Below are positions 9,678 through 18,639 of a DNA stretch of 64,000 bases, piece by piece. Each line of letters opens with the position of its first letter. The first letter of the stretch is position 1. Position numbers and translations under genes: made by a program. The notes beneath the pieces are model-generated. The model saw nothing but the letters and a program-made list of their open reading frames with translations, ran no database searches and was not told the origin of the DNA. Origin of the DNA: Bacteroidota bacterium (GTDB lineage: Bacteria; Bacteroidota; Bacteroidia; Cytophagales; Cyclobacteriaceae); NCBI GenBank assembly GCA_018266055.1, contig JAFDYT010000002.1:143657-207656 (forward strand). Reading direction: 5' to 3'.

Positions 9678-10202
9678 CTAGAACCGACGATTCAGGATCT
9701 CATTCATGATAAAAGCCTTCCTGAAATTGGCTGGTTCGCGCAGTTCCTTGGCATAAACGGAGGCTAAAGAGGGCTTTGCTTCCTGCTCATAACCCTTGAA
9801 TTGACCAAACCTTACTACCGTATTCTCCAACTTTACAGTTTCCTCAAGCGAAGGGCGCAAAAAGGCCTCCTGACGGGCTTTTTCGTAAGTTTCGTAGATC
9901 GTATCGTTTTTGCGGTAGTCGTAATTGGTATTCTCCAAAGGCTTTTCTTCCTCCTTCAAATCATCGTCATAGTCTACCGTTTTGTATTCCTGCTCAGGTT
10001 CAAACACAGGCTGAGGTTGCGGCTTGGGAGTCTTGGCTTGCTGGATTTCGCGAAGCAGTTCTTCGAAGGTAACGGGCTTGTTTTCCGTGTAAGGTTCGTC
10101 TGTCGGCACCTTCCGGTTCTCACTTTCCTGCTTCTTGCGGGCACGGGAGACCAGGTAAATAATGCCCAGAATGATCCAGAATATAATTTTTAACTCTCCC
10201 AT
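9678..10202 (-). CDS. N-terminally membrane-anchored hypothetical protein
   Basis: This 174-residue protein opens with one hydrophobic helix (about residues 4-19, KIIFWIILGIIYLVS) followed by a positive RARKK stretch, which fits a single-pass anchor with the rest in the cytoplasm. Residues 30-120 are rich in Pro, Glu, Asp and Tyr and look disordered. The last 50 residues are more ordered and end in FRKAFIMNEILNRRF. I recognise no named domain. It is divergent from smc. A TAnnTTTG promoter element lies only 5 bp upstream of its ATG, which predicts a transcript with almost no leader. Confidence 0.75.
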   Translation of the reverse strand: MGELKIIFWIILGIIYLVSRARKKQESENRKVPTDEPYTENKPVTFEELLREIQQAKTPKPQPQPVFEPEQEYKTVDYDDDLKEEEKPLENTNYDYRKNDTIYETYEKARQEAFLRPSLEETVKLENTVVRFGQFKGYEQEAKPSLASVYAKELREPANFRKAFIMNEILNRRF

Positions 10203-10206
10203 TGGT

Positions 10207-10214
10207 CAAAGATA
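10207..10214 (-). promoter_or_regulatory. Bacteroidota -7 promoter element (TATCTTTG), possibly leaderless
   Basis: On the minus strand this reads TATCTTTG, a perfect TAnnTTTG. The start codon of the anchored hypothetical gene follows after 4 bases. I found no clear -33 TTG at the usual spacing. Confidence 0.55.
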
Positions 10215-10306
10215 GCTTTTTTTTAAAACCTACGAATGTGCGCCAAACATGGATAAAATGTGCATGGATTGAGAATAGCCACCTTTCCAAATGTCAAACC
10301 GACTTC

Positions 10307-10314
10307 TATATTTG
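10307..10314 (+). promoter_or_regulatory. Bacteroidota -7 promoter element for smc (TATATTTG)
   Basis: A perfect TAnnTTTG lies 63 bp upstream of the smc ATG, giving a predicted leader of about 55 nt. The -33 region is weak (a TTT, not TTG). Confidence 0.5.
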
Positions 10315-10376
10315 CCGACTTGTTTTTTTGAGATTGGCACGCTTGTGCCCGATTTACACACGACAATATACCGACC

Positions 10377-13300
10377 ATGCAGTTATCGAAGTTAGAGATC
10401 AAAGGGTTTAAAAGTTTTGCCGACAAAATCGTCATCAATTTTGACGAAGGGATCACGGGCATTGTAGGACCAAACGGTTGCGGCAAATCCAACGTCGTGG
10501 ATTCCATTCGCTGGGTATTGGGTGAGCAAAAGACGAGCGCCCTGCGTTCGGAAAAAATGGAAAACGTCATCTTCAACGGCACCAGCCAGCGCTCGGCGCA
10601 ACAGATGGCTGAGGTTTCGCTTACCATCAACAATACCAAGAATATCCTGCCCACCGAGTACTCGCAGATCACCATCACCCGCCGCTTGTATCGCTCGGGC
10701 GAATCTGAATATCTGCTCAACGGTGTGGCCTGCCGCCTCAAAGACATCACCAATTTGTTCCTGGATACTGGAGTTGCCTCCAACAGCTACGCCATTATTG
10801 AACTTGGCATGGTGGATGATCTTCTCAACGACCGAGACAACTCGCGTCGTTCGTTGTTTGAAGAAGCGGCCGGGATTTCCAAATTCAAAAAGCGCAAAAA
10901 AGAAACGCTCAAGAAGCTGGAAGATACTGATGCCGACTTAGAGCGTGTGGAAGACCTTCTCTTTGAAATTGAGAAGAACATGAAGAGCCTGGAAAAGCAA
11001 GCCAAGCAAACGGAACAGTATTACAAGATCAAAGAAGATTATAAAGAGAAAAGCATCAACCTGGCCAAGGTGGTGGTGAACAAACAGAAGGAGAAATTTT
11101 CTTCGCTGCAAAAACAATCTGAAACAGAAAATGATCGCAAGGCCAAACTGACGGCAGAAATCGCCGAGAAGGAAGCGCTGATCGAGAAATCAAAAGCCGA
11201 ACTGATTCTAAAAGAGAAAACACTTTCGTCTCGCCAAAAATCCATCAACGAATTTGTTTCCAAAATCCGTCAATACGAAAGCGACAAGCAGGTAAAGAAC
11301 GAACGACTTCGCTTTTTGAACGACCGCGTCACCAACCTGAAAGATCAGATCGATCAGGATAAGAAAAGTAACGAGCGCGCACGCTTCAGCATTCAAAGTT
11401 TGGAAACCGAATGCAATGCGGCCAAGGAAATCCTCGCCGAGATTACTGCCAAAGCGGAAGCCCTGAAGGCCGACTACGAAGCGCAGAAGGCAAGCACGTA
11501 TACGTTGCAAGGCGAATCGGATGCATTGCGTCAGGTGCACCGTACGCGTCAGGAAGAATCCTTCCAGTTGAACAAAGCCTTGGAAATTCGCGATATTCAA
11601 ATTAATTCCTTTAAGCAAGAACTTGAGCGCACTACTACTGACACCAGCCACCAGAGCGCGAACCTCGCGGAGTTTGAAAAGAAACTCGTGGTACTGGAAG
11701 GTGAGATCGGCGCCAAGACCAATTACCTTGATAAATTAAAACGTGAGGAAGAAGAGGTGATCACGCGAATCACTTCGGTGGAGAAGACCATCGAAATGAT
11801 ACGCGAAGAGATGACAGAGACAGGCCGCAAGCTCGATGCGCGCCAAAACGAATTTCAACTCACCAAATCGCTCGTCGAAAATCTCGAAGGTTTTCCGGAA
11901 GCGATCAAGTTCCTGAAAAAGAATGTGGGCTGGACTAAAAACGCTCCGCTCCTTTCCGACATCATCTCGACGTCGGAAGAATATCGCGTGGCGATTGAAA
12001 ATTATCTGGAGCCATTCCTCAACTATTATATCGTTGATCACGAAGCCGAAGCGTATGAAGCGATCAACATTCTGAGCGATGCCAGCAAAGGAAAGGCTAA
12101 CTTCTTTATTCTCGATCGCTTTGAGAAGTTTGCATCGTCGGATGTGAAGATGTATGCCAACGCATTCCCGGCCACGCAGATCATTGAGTTCGATCCGAAG
12201 TATTCGCGACTCATGTCATACATCCTCGACAAGGTGTATGTATTTGATGGCGACCTGAAGAGTATTCCTTCTGATGATGAGAACACGTTCATCACCAAGA
12301 GCGGTAAAATCACCAAGCGTAAATTCAGTTTGAGCGGTGGTTCGGTGGGATTGTTTGAAGGTAAGAAAATCGGTCGTGCCAAAAATCTGGAGAAGCTCGA
12401 TAAGGAGATCAAAGAATATTCCAAGAAACTGGAAGACGTGCGTCACAGCCTTGTAGATCGCCAGCGCGAATTGGAGCGCCTGCGCAACAACACGCTGAAG
12501 CAACAGATTGAAGAAGCACAGAATGCCATCAAGCTGGTGAATGACGAATTCATTTCTGTAAAGACAAAACAAGAGCAGTTTCATAGCATGTTGAGCAGCG
12601 CGGACTTGCGTCGTGAAGACATTCTTGAAAAAATAGAAACACTCAGCGCTGAGATTGCCGACTTGCAACCCAAAGCACAAGCCGCACAACAAGAACTCAA
12701 TGCACACGACGAGAAGCTGAAACTAATTGTCGTAGAGCTTACCGCTCAAAACGAGTTGCTCAGTCAGAAGTCCGCCGCGTACAACGAACAAAATATTTTC
12801 TTCCATCAGCAGGAAAACCGCGTAAAGAGCGTGGAGCAGGAAATGCGCTTCAAGCAGGAGAGCATGGACCAAAGCAGCATTCGCATCCAAACCAACTCTG
12901 AAGAGCTGCAACGCAACGAAGAAGAAATTCAAACCATCAACACCACAGCTCAAACCAGCGACGAAGAACTGATCGGCATGTATGCCGAAAAAGAAGAGAT
13001 GGAGAAAGGATTGAGCGAAGCGGAAAAAGAATACTACAGTGGCCGCGGAGAGATCGATCAGTACGACAAAGACCTTCGCGAAATTCAGCATCAGCGCCAA
13101 AGCATTGACACGTTGCTGATGGAACTGCAAGGTCAACTTAACGACAGCAAGTTGCAGTTGAACTCAGTGAAAGAGCGCTTGTCCGTTGAATTCAATGTAG
13201 ACCTTGATTCGGTTGTGGGTGAACCTACACCGGAGGAAGCGGAAGTATTGGCGAAAGCCGACGAAGACAAACTTCGCGCCGACGTTTCTAAAATCCGCGA

Positions 13301-13919
13301 GAAGCTTGACAACATGGGCCCGATCAACCCGATGGCGATGGAAGCGTACAACGAGATAAAGCAACGCAACGACTTTATCATCGCGCAAAAGGAAGACCTG
13401 ATCAAAGCAAAAGAATCGCTCTTCAGCACTATCAGCGAGATTGAAACAGTAGCCAGCGAAACCTTTATGGTGGCGTTCAATCAGATCAAAGAACATTTCG
13501 TAAGAGTGTTCCGCTCACTCTTCAATGAAGGCGACGACTGCGATCTGAAACTTACTGATCCAACCAAACCGCTGGAGTCAGAAATAGATATTATCGCTAA
13601 GCCAAAAGGCAAACGCCCGCTGACGATCAATCAGCTTTCGGGTGGTGAGAAAACCCTGACGGCTACAGCGTTGTTATTCTCGATGTATTTATTGAAGCCT
13701 GCGCCGTTCTGTATTTTCGATGAGGTAGATGCGCCACTGGATGACGCCAACATCGACAAGTTCAACAACATCATTCGCAGCTTCAGCAAAGACAGCCAGT
13801 TTGTGATCGTGACGCACAACAAACGTACCATGACTACCACCGATGTAATTTATGGAATCACGATGGTAGAGAAAGGCATCTCACGCGTGGTGCCGGTGGA
13901 TTTGAGGGAACTAGCGTAA
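10377..13919 (+). CDS. smc: Chromosome segregation ATPase SMC
   Basis: At 1,180 residues this is full length for bacterial SMC. The N-terminal head has Walker A GPNGCGKSN at residues 31-39. Two long charged coiled coils (about 170-500 and 660-1000) flank a hinge (about 510-640). The C-terminal head carries the ABC signature LSGGE at 1087-1091 and Walker B CIFDE with D1115-E1116. The protein acts as a homodimer that, with ScpA/ScpB, loads on DNA, extrudes loops and helps chromosome segregation. scpA and scpB are not in this window. The reading starts at an ATG immediately giving the conserved MQLSKLEIKGFKSF opening, so the start is firm. Confidence 0.98.
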   Translation: MQLSKLEIKGFKSFADKIVINFDEGITGIVGPNGCGKSNVVDSIRWVLGEQKTSALRSEKMENVIFNGTSQRSAQQMAEVSLTINNTKNILPTEYSQITITRRLYRSGESEYLLNGVACRLKDITNLFLDTGVASNSYAIIELGMVDDLLNDRDNSRRSLFEEAAGISKFKKRKKETLKKLEDTDADLERVEDLLFEIEKNMKSLEKQAKQTEQYYKIKEDYKEKSINLAKVVVNKQKEKFSSLQKQSETENDRKAKLTAEIAEKEALIEKSKAELILKEKTLSSRQKSINEFVSKIRQYESDKQVKNERLRFLNDRVTNLKDQIDQDKKSNERARFSIQSLETECNAAKEILAEITAKAEALKADYEAQKASTYTLQGESDALRQVHRTRQEESFQLNKALEIRDIQINSFKQELERTTTDTSHQSANLAEFEKKLVVLEGEIGAKTNYLDKLKREEEEVITRITSVEKTIEMIREEMTETGRKLDARQNEFQLTKSLVENLEGFPEAIKFLKKNVGWTKNAPLLSDIISTSEEYRVAIENYLEPFLNYYIVDHEAEAYEAINILSDASKGKANFFILDRFEKFASSDVKMYANAFPATQIIEFDPKYSRLMSYILDKVYVFDGDLKSIPSDDENTFITKSGKITKRKFSLSGGSVGLFEGKKIGRAKNLEKLDKEIKEYSKKLEDVRHSLVDRQRELERLRNNTLKQQIEEAQNAIKLVNDEFISVKTKQEQFHSMLSSADLRREDILEKIETLSAEIADLQPKAQAAQQELNAHDEKLKLIVVELTAQNELLSQKSAAYNEQNIFFHQQENRVKSVEQEMRFKQESMDQSSIRIQTNSEELQRNEEEIQTINTTAQTSDEELIGMYAEKEEMEKGLSEAEKEYYSGRGEIDQYDKDLREIQHQRQSIDTLLMELQGQLNDSKLQLNSVKERLSVEFNVDLDSVVGEPTPEEAEVLAKADEDKLRADVSKIREKLDNMGPINPMAMEAYNEIKQRNDFIIAQKEDLIKAKESLFSTISEIETVASETFMVAFNQIKEHFVRVFRSLFNEGDDCDLKLTDPTKPLESEIDIIAKPKGKRPLTINQLSGGEKTLTATALLFSMYLLKPAPFCIFDEVDAPLDDANIDKFNNIIRSFSKDSQFVIVTHNKRTMTTTDVIYGITMVEKGISRVVPVDLRELA

Positions 13920-13941
13920 CGTGTTATTTCAAAAACTACAG

Positions 13942-13976
13942 AAAGCTCAGTGAGAAATCGCTGGGCTTTTTGCTTT
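13942..13976 (+). terminator. Intrinsic terminator after smc
   Basis: AAAGCTCAG pairs with CTGGGCTTT (one G.U pair) around a short loop and runs into a T-rich tail. It lies 22 bp after the smc stop and overlaps the last codons of the convergent FMN reductase gene. Confidence 0.6.
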
Positions 13977-14489
13977 AATACTTTTCACCAAAGCGTGGCA
14001 AACGCCTAGCATATCCTCCTTCATTTTCTCGTCCACAATTTTTCCGTCTTTTACTTTGGCGCGGATAAAAGAAACCAGAAGCGAACCACCTTCGGGTACT
14101 TGCGCATTGATGGCTTTGAAAATGTGTAGCATCGCCTCATGCCCTTTCTCTCCACTGAGTGAAGCGGTGATCAGCGCTGTTGGCTTGTTATCCAGTTCGC
14201 CAGTGCCCACGGTCCAGTCGAGTGCATTTTTTAACGAACCGGGAACACCAAAAGCATATTCAGGTGTGCAGATCAACACGCCATCGGCGGCGCGTAACTT
14301 TTCATTAAACTCCTGCACCGGAGTGGGCAGCACCTCCGCACCATCGAAGTGTGGCAGCTTGCCAATGTGATCAAAGATTTCAAAGGATACTTCGGCGGGC
14401 ATCATCTTTTGAATTTCATGCAGCACCACATGCGTTGACGATTTGTCGCGAATGCTACCAGAGATGCCAAGGATTTTTAATTGACTCAT
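13947..14489 (-). CDS. NADPH-dependent FMN reductase family flavoprotein
   Basis: This 180-residue protein has a flavodoxin-like fold. The N-terminal ILGISGSIRDKSS (residues 6-18) matches the phosphate-binding loop of NADPH-dependent FMN/azoreductase-type enzymes. TPEYAFGVPGSLKNALDW (residues about 75-92) is the family hallmark next to the flavin. The enzyme would move electrons from NAD(P)H to FMN, quinones or similar acceptors in the cytoplasm. Its physiological substrate cannot be told from sequence. It starts 10 bp after the stop of the acylase gene and is probably read from the same transcript. A catabolic link between the two is not evident. Confidence 0.88.
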   Translation of the reverse strand: MSQLKILGISGSIRDKSSTHVVLHEIQKMMPAEVSFEIFDHIGKLPHFDGAEVLPTPVQEFNEKLRAADGVLICTPEYAFGVPGSLKNALDWTVGTGELDNKPTALITASLSGEKGHEAMLHIFKAINAQVPEGGSLLVSFIRAKVKDGKIVDEKMKEDMLGVCHALVKSIKAKSPAISH

Positions 14490-14499
14490 TTTAAAAATT

Positions 14500-16680
14500 T
14501 TAATTGCCAGGATTATACTGTTTCTCTACATGCTTCATCACATCGTCTTTATAAAACAACACGTCTTTGAATTTTCCGGTGCAATACATTTCCGATTGAT
14601 CGTTGAAGTGCGGCGACGAAGGGTCGCTTGACGAGCCACCGGTGACCACAGATTTTGCTTTTACTTTTTTTCCAAACTCCACTACCGCGATAAAACTATT
14701 GCCCACATTGCCGTACATTTTTTTTGTGTTAGGATATCGCCGGCTTCCGAAGGCCGCGAGCGAGCCCCAGAAAGACGAAGTAAACGGAACGGCAATGCTC
14801 GGCTTTGTATCGTCGAATCCGGCATCAATTTTTCCGCCAATTCGTTGAAATCGATTCACATCGCCCCAGGCTACTTTCCATGTTCCAAAGTCACGCTTCA
14901 ACTCCGCGATGGTTTCTTTCAAGGCTCTGATTTTTTCAACGGGGGTTGTCTTTTCTTGTAAGAAATTAATCACACTGAGTTGATCGATTCGTGCTGGCAT
15001 TTGTGAAGAAACATTTTGTCTTAATTTTTGCGCCCAATAAATTGCCAGCGTGGTGGCTACTGATTTTTCAGACCAACGCAAGTCCCACGACTTTAAAAGT
15101 TGAATCGGCTCGCTGAAATTTGTTTTCAGTGAGTCATTAGCGGCCGCTAACTCATCGAACGCTTTAGTAAAAGAAGGAAGCAGTGTTTCAAAGCCCGGCA
15201 GGTAAGGATCACGCGAAGTAGCGATGAGTTTATCCAACGTAAAGTTTTTTTGGTTTTGCAATACGCGAACTGCATGAAGGCCGCGAGCATTCTCCGGATC
15301 TGGCGCCATGTACGTCGGGAAATCCTCTCGCTTCGGGCTACTCGCTCCTGCTACTGTAAATGGAGTAGCGTTGCAGTTTTGAATCCATCCACTCACCGGA
15401 TTAACCACATGCACAAGCTCGTCGGGAGCGTGTAGTCCTTGCCACTCGGTTGCCGGATTGCTTCCGTCTACGGGCTCGCTCCAGTTAAATTTAGGATTGC
15501 GCTTCGGCATAAAATTACCATGCCAATAGGCGATGTTTCCACGATCATCGGCGTACACCGTATTGTTCGATGAATTGGTACGAAGCAGCATGGCATTCTT
15601 AAACTCGTCGAGCGAGTTGGCTTTGGTGCGCTGAAACGATTGTGTCAACGCTTTCAGCGGTTCTACCATCAGCTTCGCGCTAATCCATTTTTTATTTCGC
15701 TGCGCTACAATGGGGCCGTGGTGCGTGCGGTAAGTAACAAACTCTTTTCGGGCAACGGTATTTCCTTTTTTATAAGCGATCGAAATTCTTTCTTGTGTCA
15801 GCGGCCGCAGTTCATCTCCGTATTTATAGTAGAGGTTTTTATTTTTCTTCAGCACAGATTCAATGTACTCGTCGATCACGTCGGCCTGACTTGAAGTGTG
15901 CATCCATCCGCAGTGCTCGTTGAATCCCTGATAAATAAAAAATTGTCCCCAGGTCACTGCACCGTATGCATTCAAGCCTTCTTCGCTCACAGCCTGCAAC
16001 TCAGAGCGAAAATAAAATGACGTGTGCGGATTGATCAGAAAAAGTGCATTGCCGCTAGCACTCAGCGTTGGTGCAATCGCGATGCCATTGGAGCCACGCG
16101 GCTCTGCACCAAGACCGTCGTCGCTTACTTCTTCTTTCAGATCTCCAGGTTGCTTTCCATAAAATTCTTTGATCTCATTGAGCGATACCGATTCAATATC
16201 TCCACCGATGCTTCCTTCACTAAAAAGAAAAGGCATCCATGGCTGAAAGCGGGTAAGCAGCTTCGGTTTAGTTTGCGGATGCGTGAATAGATAATAGTTG
16301 ATTCCATCGGCAAACGCATTGCAAAGTTTTTTCATCGACTCGGGGGCTTCCTTATACACCGCGATGGCTTTGGTAGTGTCGATGAACAAACGCATCCTCA
16401 AATCATGATAAATGAAATCCTCACCTTCGGCTTCGGCCATGCGCGCGGTGGCGGTGAGGTAATTGCGTTCCACTCGCGGAAAGTCGTCTTCGCATTGAGT
16501 AAACAACATGCCGAACACTACGTCAGCATCGGTCTTTCCATAAATGTGAGGAACTCCCCACGTATCGCGCACAATAGTAATCGATTCGGCACGCTTCTTC
16601 CACGATGAAATTTCATCGGCTGTAAATCGCTGCGCAAAGCAAGGGCTGGTTAGAAAGATGAATAGAATAATTTTTTTCAT
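14500..16680 (-). CDS. Penicillin acylase family (S45) Ntn-hydrolase, secreted
   Basis: The 726-residue precursor has a signal peptide (residues 1-16, ending PCFAQ). The alpha-chain region contains IVRDTWGVPHIYGKTDADVVFG, typical of the penicillin amidase/acyl-homoserine lactone acylase family. The autocatalytic site is GSNG with Ser197 as the expected new N-terminal nucleophile of the beta chain. Known members cleave an amide bond between an acyl chain and an amine (penicillins, AHL signals, aculeacin-type peptides). Substrate preference cannot be read from sequence. Processing into alpha and beta chains after export is expected. Quorum quenching is possible but unproven. It is the first gene of a two-gene minus-strand unit with the FMN reductase. 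Confidence 0.9.
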   Translation of the reverse strand: MKKIILFIFLTSPCFAQRFTADEISSWKKRAESITIVRDTWGVPHIYGKTDADVVFGMLFTQCEDDFPRVERNYLTATARMAEAEGEDFIYHDLRMRLFIDTTKAIAVYKEAPESMKKLCNAFADGINYYLFTHPQTKPKLLTRFQPWMPFLFSEGSIGGDIESVSLNEIKEFYGKQPGDLKEEVSDDGLGAEPRGSNGIAIAPTLSASGNALFLINPHTSFYFRSELQAVSEEGLNAYGAVTWGQFFIYQGFNEHCGWMHTSSQADVIDEYIESVLKKNKNLYYKYGDELRPLTQERISIAYKKGNTVARKEFVTYRTHHGPIVAQRNKKWISAKLMVEPLKALTQSFQRTKANSLDEFKNAMLLRTNSSNNTVYADDRGNIAYWHGNFMPKRNPKFNWSEPVDGSNPATEWQGLHAPDELVHVVNPVSGWIQNCNATPFTVAGASSPKREDFPTYMAPDPENARGLHAVRVLQNQKNFTLDKLIATSRDPYLPGFETLLPSFTKAFDELAAANDSLKTNFSEPIQLLKSWDLRWSEKSVATTLAIYWAQKLRQNVSSQMPARIDQLSVINFLQEKTTPVEKIRALKETIAELKRDFGTWKVAWGDVNRFQRIGGKIDAGFDDTKPSIAVPFTSSFWGSLAAFGSRRYPNTKKMYGNVGNSFIAVVEFGKKVKAKSVVTGGSSSDPSSPHFNDQSEMYCTGKFKDVLFYKDDVMKHVEKQYNPGN

Positions 16681-16765
16681 ACCGGAAGGGTTGAATAGTC
16701 GCGGTCGAATATAAGAAAAACTCTATTTTTACCTGGCTGATTTTTTAGGAGTGTATCCTTCTCTC

Positions 16766-17788
16766 ATGGTCAAAAAAATTCTTCTACTTTTTCTAGTCGT
16801 AGTGTTGGCGCTCGTGGCGTGGCAATGGCAGTTGGTAAGCTACGGCGCGCGAATGGGCTATGGCCAGCTTAAAATTATCTGGGGCGCTAAGCCAGTGGAA
16901 ACTTTTTTAAACGATCCCTCCTTTCCTGATTCGCTCAAAACAAAACTTCATCTCATTGAAGAAGTAAGAAAATTTGCCATTGATTCGCTCGGACTCAAAG
17001 ACACCGAGAACTACAAAACACTGTATGACCAACGCGGCCAGGAGCTGATGTGGGTAGTGCAGGCGTGCGAACCGTTTGAACTCAAAGCCAAGCTTTGGCA
17101 CTTTCCCATTATCGGCGATATGCCGTACAAAGGATTTTTTGAAAAGGAAAAAGCATTGGCTGAGCGTGAAAAATTAGTCAGTGAAAAATTTGACGTGAGC
17201 ATTCGCAACCCCGGAGGCTGGAGTACGCTGGGTTGGTTTACCGATCCGATACTCAGCGACATGCTGAAACGAAGCGACGGCGATCTGGCTGGGTTGATCA
17301 TTCATGAAATGGTACACTCCACCATCTTTATCAAAGACGACGCCGACTTCAATGAAAACCTGGCGTCGTTTATTGGCGACACCGCGGCCTACAATTTTCT
17401 TTCTTACAAATATGGAAAGAACTCAAAGCAATACCTGCAATACCTGCACGAAGATCAGGACTACCGGATTTACAGCCGGCATATTTTACGAGGAACACAA
17501 AAGCTCGATAGTCTTTACAAATCGTACGACAGCAATAAGTCATTCGACGAAAAGAAGGAATTGAAAAAACAGATGATCGAAAAGATTGTGAAATCGATTG
17601 ATACTCTTTCATTGTTTGAAAAGAGAAACACGAAAACATCCAACTGGCTTCCCAACAACACGTACTTCATGTCGTTTCATTTGTATCAATCCAAGCAAAA
17701 AGATTTTGGGAAAGAGTTGGACGAAAAATTCAAAGGCAACCTGAAAGGTTATATCTACTACCTCGGGCAAAAGCATCCGTTCCTGTAA
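16766..17788 (+). CDS. Predicted zinc aminopeptidase (PF10023-type)
   Basis: The 340-residue protein starts at the ATG at 16766. A GTG at 16751 is in frame, but a purine-rich TTTAGGAG just upstream suits the later start better. Residues 3-20 form a signal anchor. The zinc motif HEMVH is at residues 180-184, with a likely third ligand Glu197 in NENLASFIGD, the HExxH...E arrangement of gluzincins. The overall pattern (GWFTDPILSDM, IHEMVHST, NENLASFIGDTAAY) matches the bacterial predicted aminopeptidase family, whose biochemistry is little studied. It probably acts in the periplasm attached to the inner membrane. It is divergent from the acylase gene. Confidence 0.85.
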   Translation: MVKKILLLFLVVVLALVAWQWQLVSYGARMGYGQLKIIWGAKPVETFLNDPSFPDSLKTKLHLIEEVRKFAIDSLGLKDTENYKTLYDQRGQELMWVVQACEPFELKAKLWHFPIIGDMPYKGFFEKEKALAEREKLVSEKFDVSIRNPGGWSTLGWFTDPILSDMLKRSDGDLAGLIIHEMVHSTIFIKDDADFNENLASFIGDTAAYNFLSYKYGKNSKQYLQYLHEDQDYRIYSRHILRGTQKLDSLYKSYDSNKSFDEKKELKKQMIEKIVKSIDTLSLFEKRNTKTSNWLPNNTYFMSFHLYQSKQKDFGKELDEKFKGNLKGYIYYLGQKHPFL

Positions 17789-17886
17789 GTGCTTTATAGT
17801 GTTACCCGCTTTTTATCAAATTGTTAAGTCCTTAACAATCCCTTTCCCAACGGGCAAAATCTCTCTACCTTTATAAAAAAAACGCT

Positions 17887-18576
17887 ATGGGTAATAAGCC
17901 CGCGCCAAAAGTTTTAGTCGTTGACGACGAAGAGCCAATCCTCGAACTGCTCAAATACAACCTTGAAAAACAGGGATACGAAGTGCGCACCGCCAACGAT
18001 GGCCAGGGTGCCGTAGATGTGGCCCGGAAGTTCCATCCGGATCTTGTGCTGCTCGACATCATGATGCCAAAAGTAGATGGTGTGGAGGCGTGCCGCCAGA
18101 TTCGCGCCATGCCCGAATTGGTAAATACGTACATCGTTTTCCTTACGGCACGTGCTGAAGAATACTCAGAAGTAGCAGCCTTTGATGTCGGTGCCGATGA
18201 CTACATCTTAAAGCCAATCAAACCACGAGCGTTGATGAGCCGCATCAGCGCGCTATTTCGCCGCGACTCGGCCAAGAAAAATACCTCCAGTCAGATTAAG
18301 GCCGGCGATCTGATTATCGACCGCACCAGTTACACTGTTCGCTTGAAAGGACGCGAGATCAGTTTACCCAAAAAAGAATTTGAATTGCTTTTCTTTCTGG
18401 CCCAAAATCCAAATAAAGTTTTCAGCCGCGACGATCTTTTGCAAAACATCTGGGGCGCCGACGTATATGTGCTTTCGCGCACCGTTGACGTGCACATCCG
18501 CAAAGTGCGCGAAAAAATCGGCGACGATTGTATCGCCACTGTGAAAGGCGTTGGCTACAAGTTTAATGTGAAGTAA
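17887..18576 (+). CDS. OmpR/PhoB-family response regulator
   Basis: The protein has 229 residues. The receiver domain (7-120) has acidic residues D13-D14, phosphoacceptor D57 in LVLLDIMMPKVDG, T87 and K109. The C-terminal winged helix (about 135-229) ends with the usual VKGVGYKFNVK. The adjacent histidine kinase gene starts 63 bp downstream, so the two form a pair resembling PhoB-PhoR of other Bacteroidota. The regulon and signal are not visible here. The ATG at 17887 follows an A-rich stretch and gives a domain with the normal N-terminus. Confidence 0.95.
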   Translation: MGNKPAPKVLVVDDEEPILELLKYNLEKQGYEVRTANDGQGAVDVARKFHPDLVLLDIMMPKVDGVEACRQIRAMPELVNTYIVFLTARAEEYSEVAAFDVGADDYILKPIKPRALMSRISALFRRDSAKKNTSSQIKAGDLIIDRTSYTVRLKGREISLPKKEFELLFFLAQNPNKVFSRDDLLQNIWGADVYVLSRTVDVHIRKVREKIGDDCIATVKGVGYKFNVK

Positions 18577-18626
18577 GCCTCGCTCTTCCTGCCATAAAAT
18601 TAATAAACGCGCTTAGCGGTATTTCT

Positions 18627-18634
18627 TATTTTTG
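18627..18634 (+). promoter_or_regulatory. Bacteroidota -7 promoter element (TATTTTTG) directly before the kinase gene
   Basis: This perfect TAnnTTTG ends 6 bp before the ATG at 18640, which would place the transcription start at the start codon. The kinase could therefore have its own leaderless transcript besides read-through from the regulator gene. Confidence 0.45.
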
Positions 18635-18639
18635 TGCAC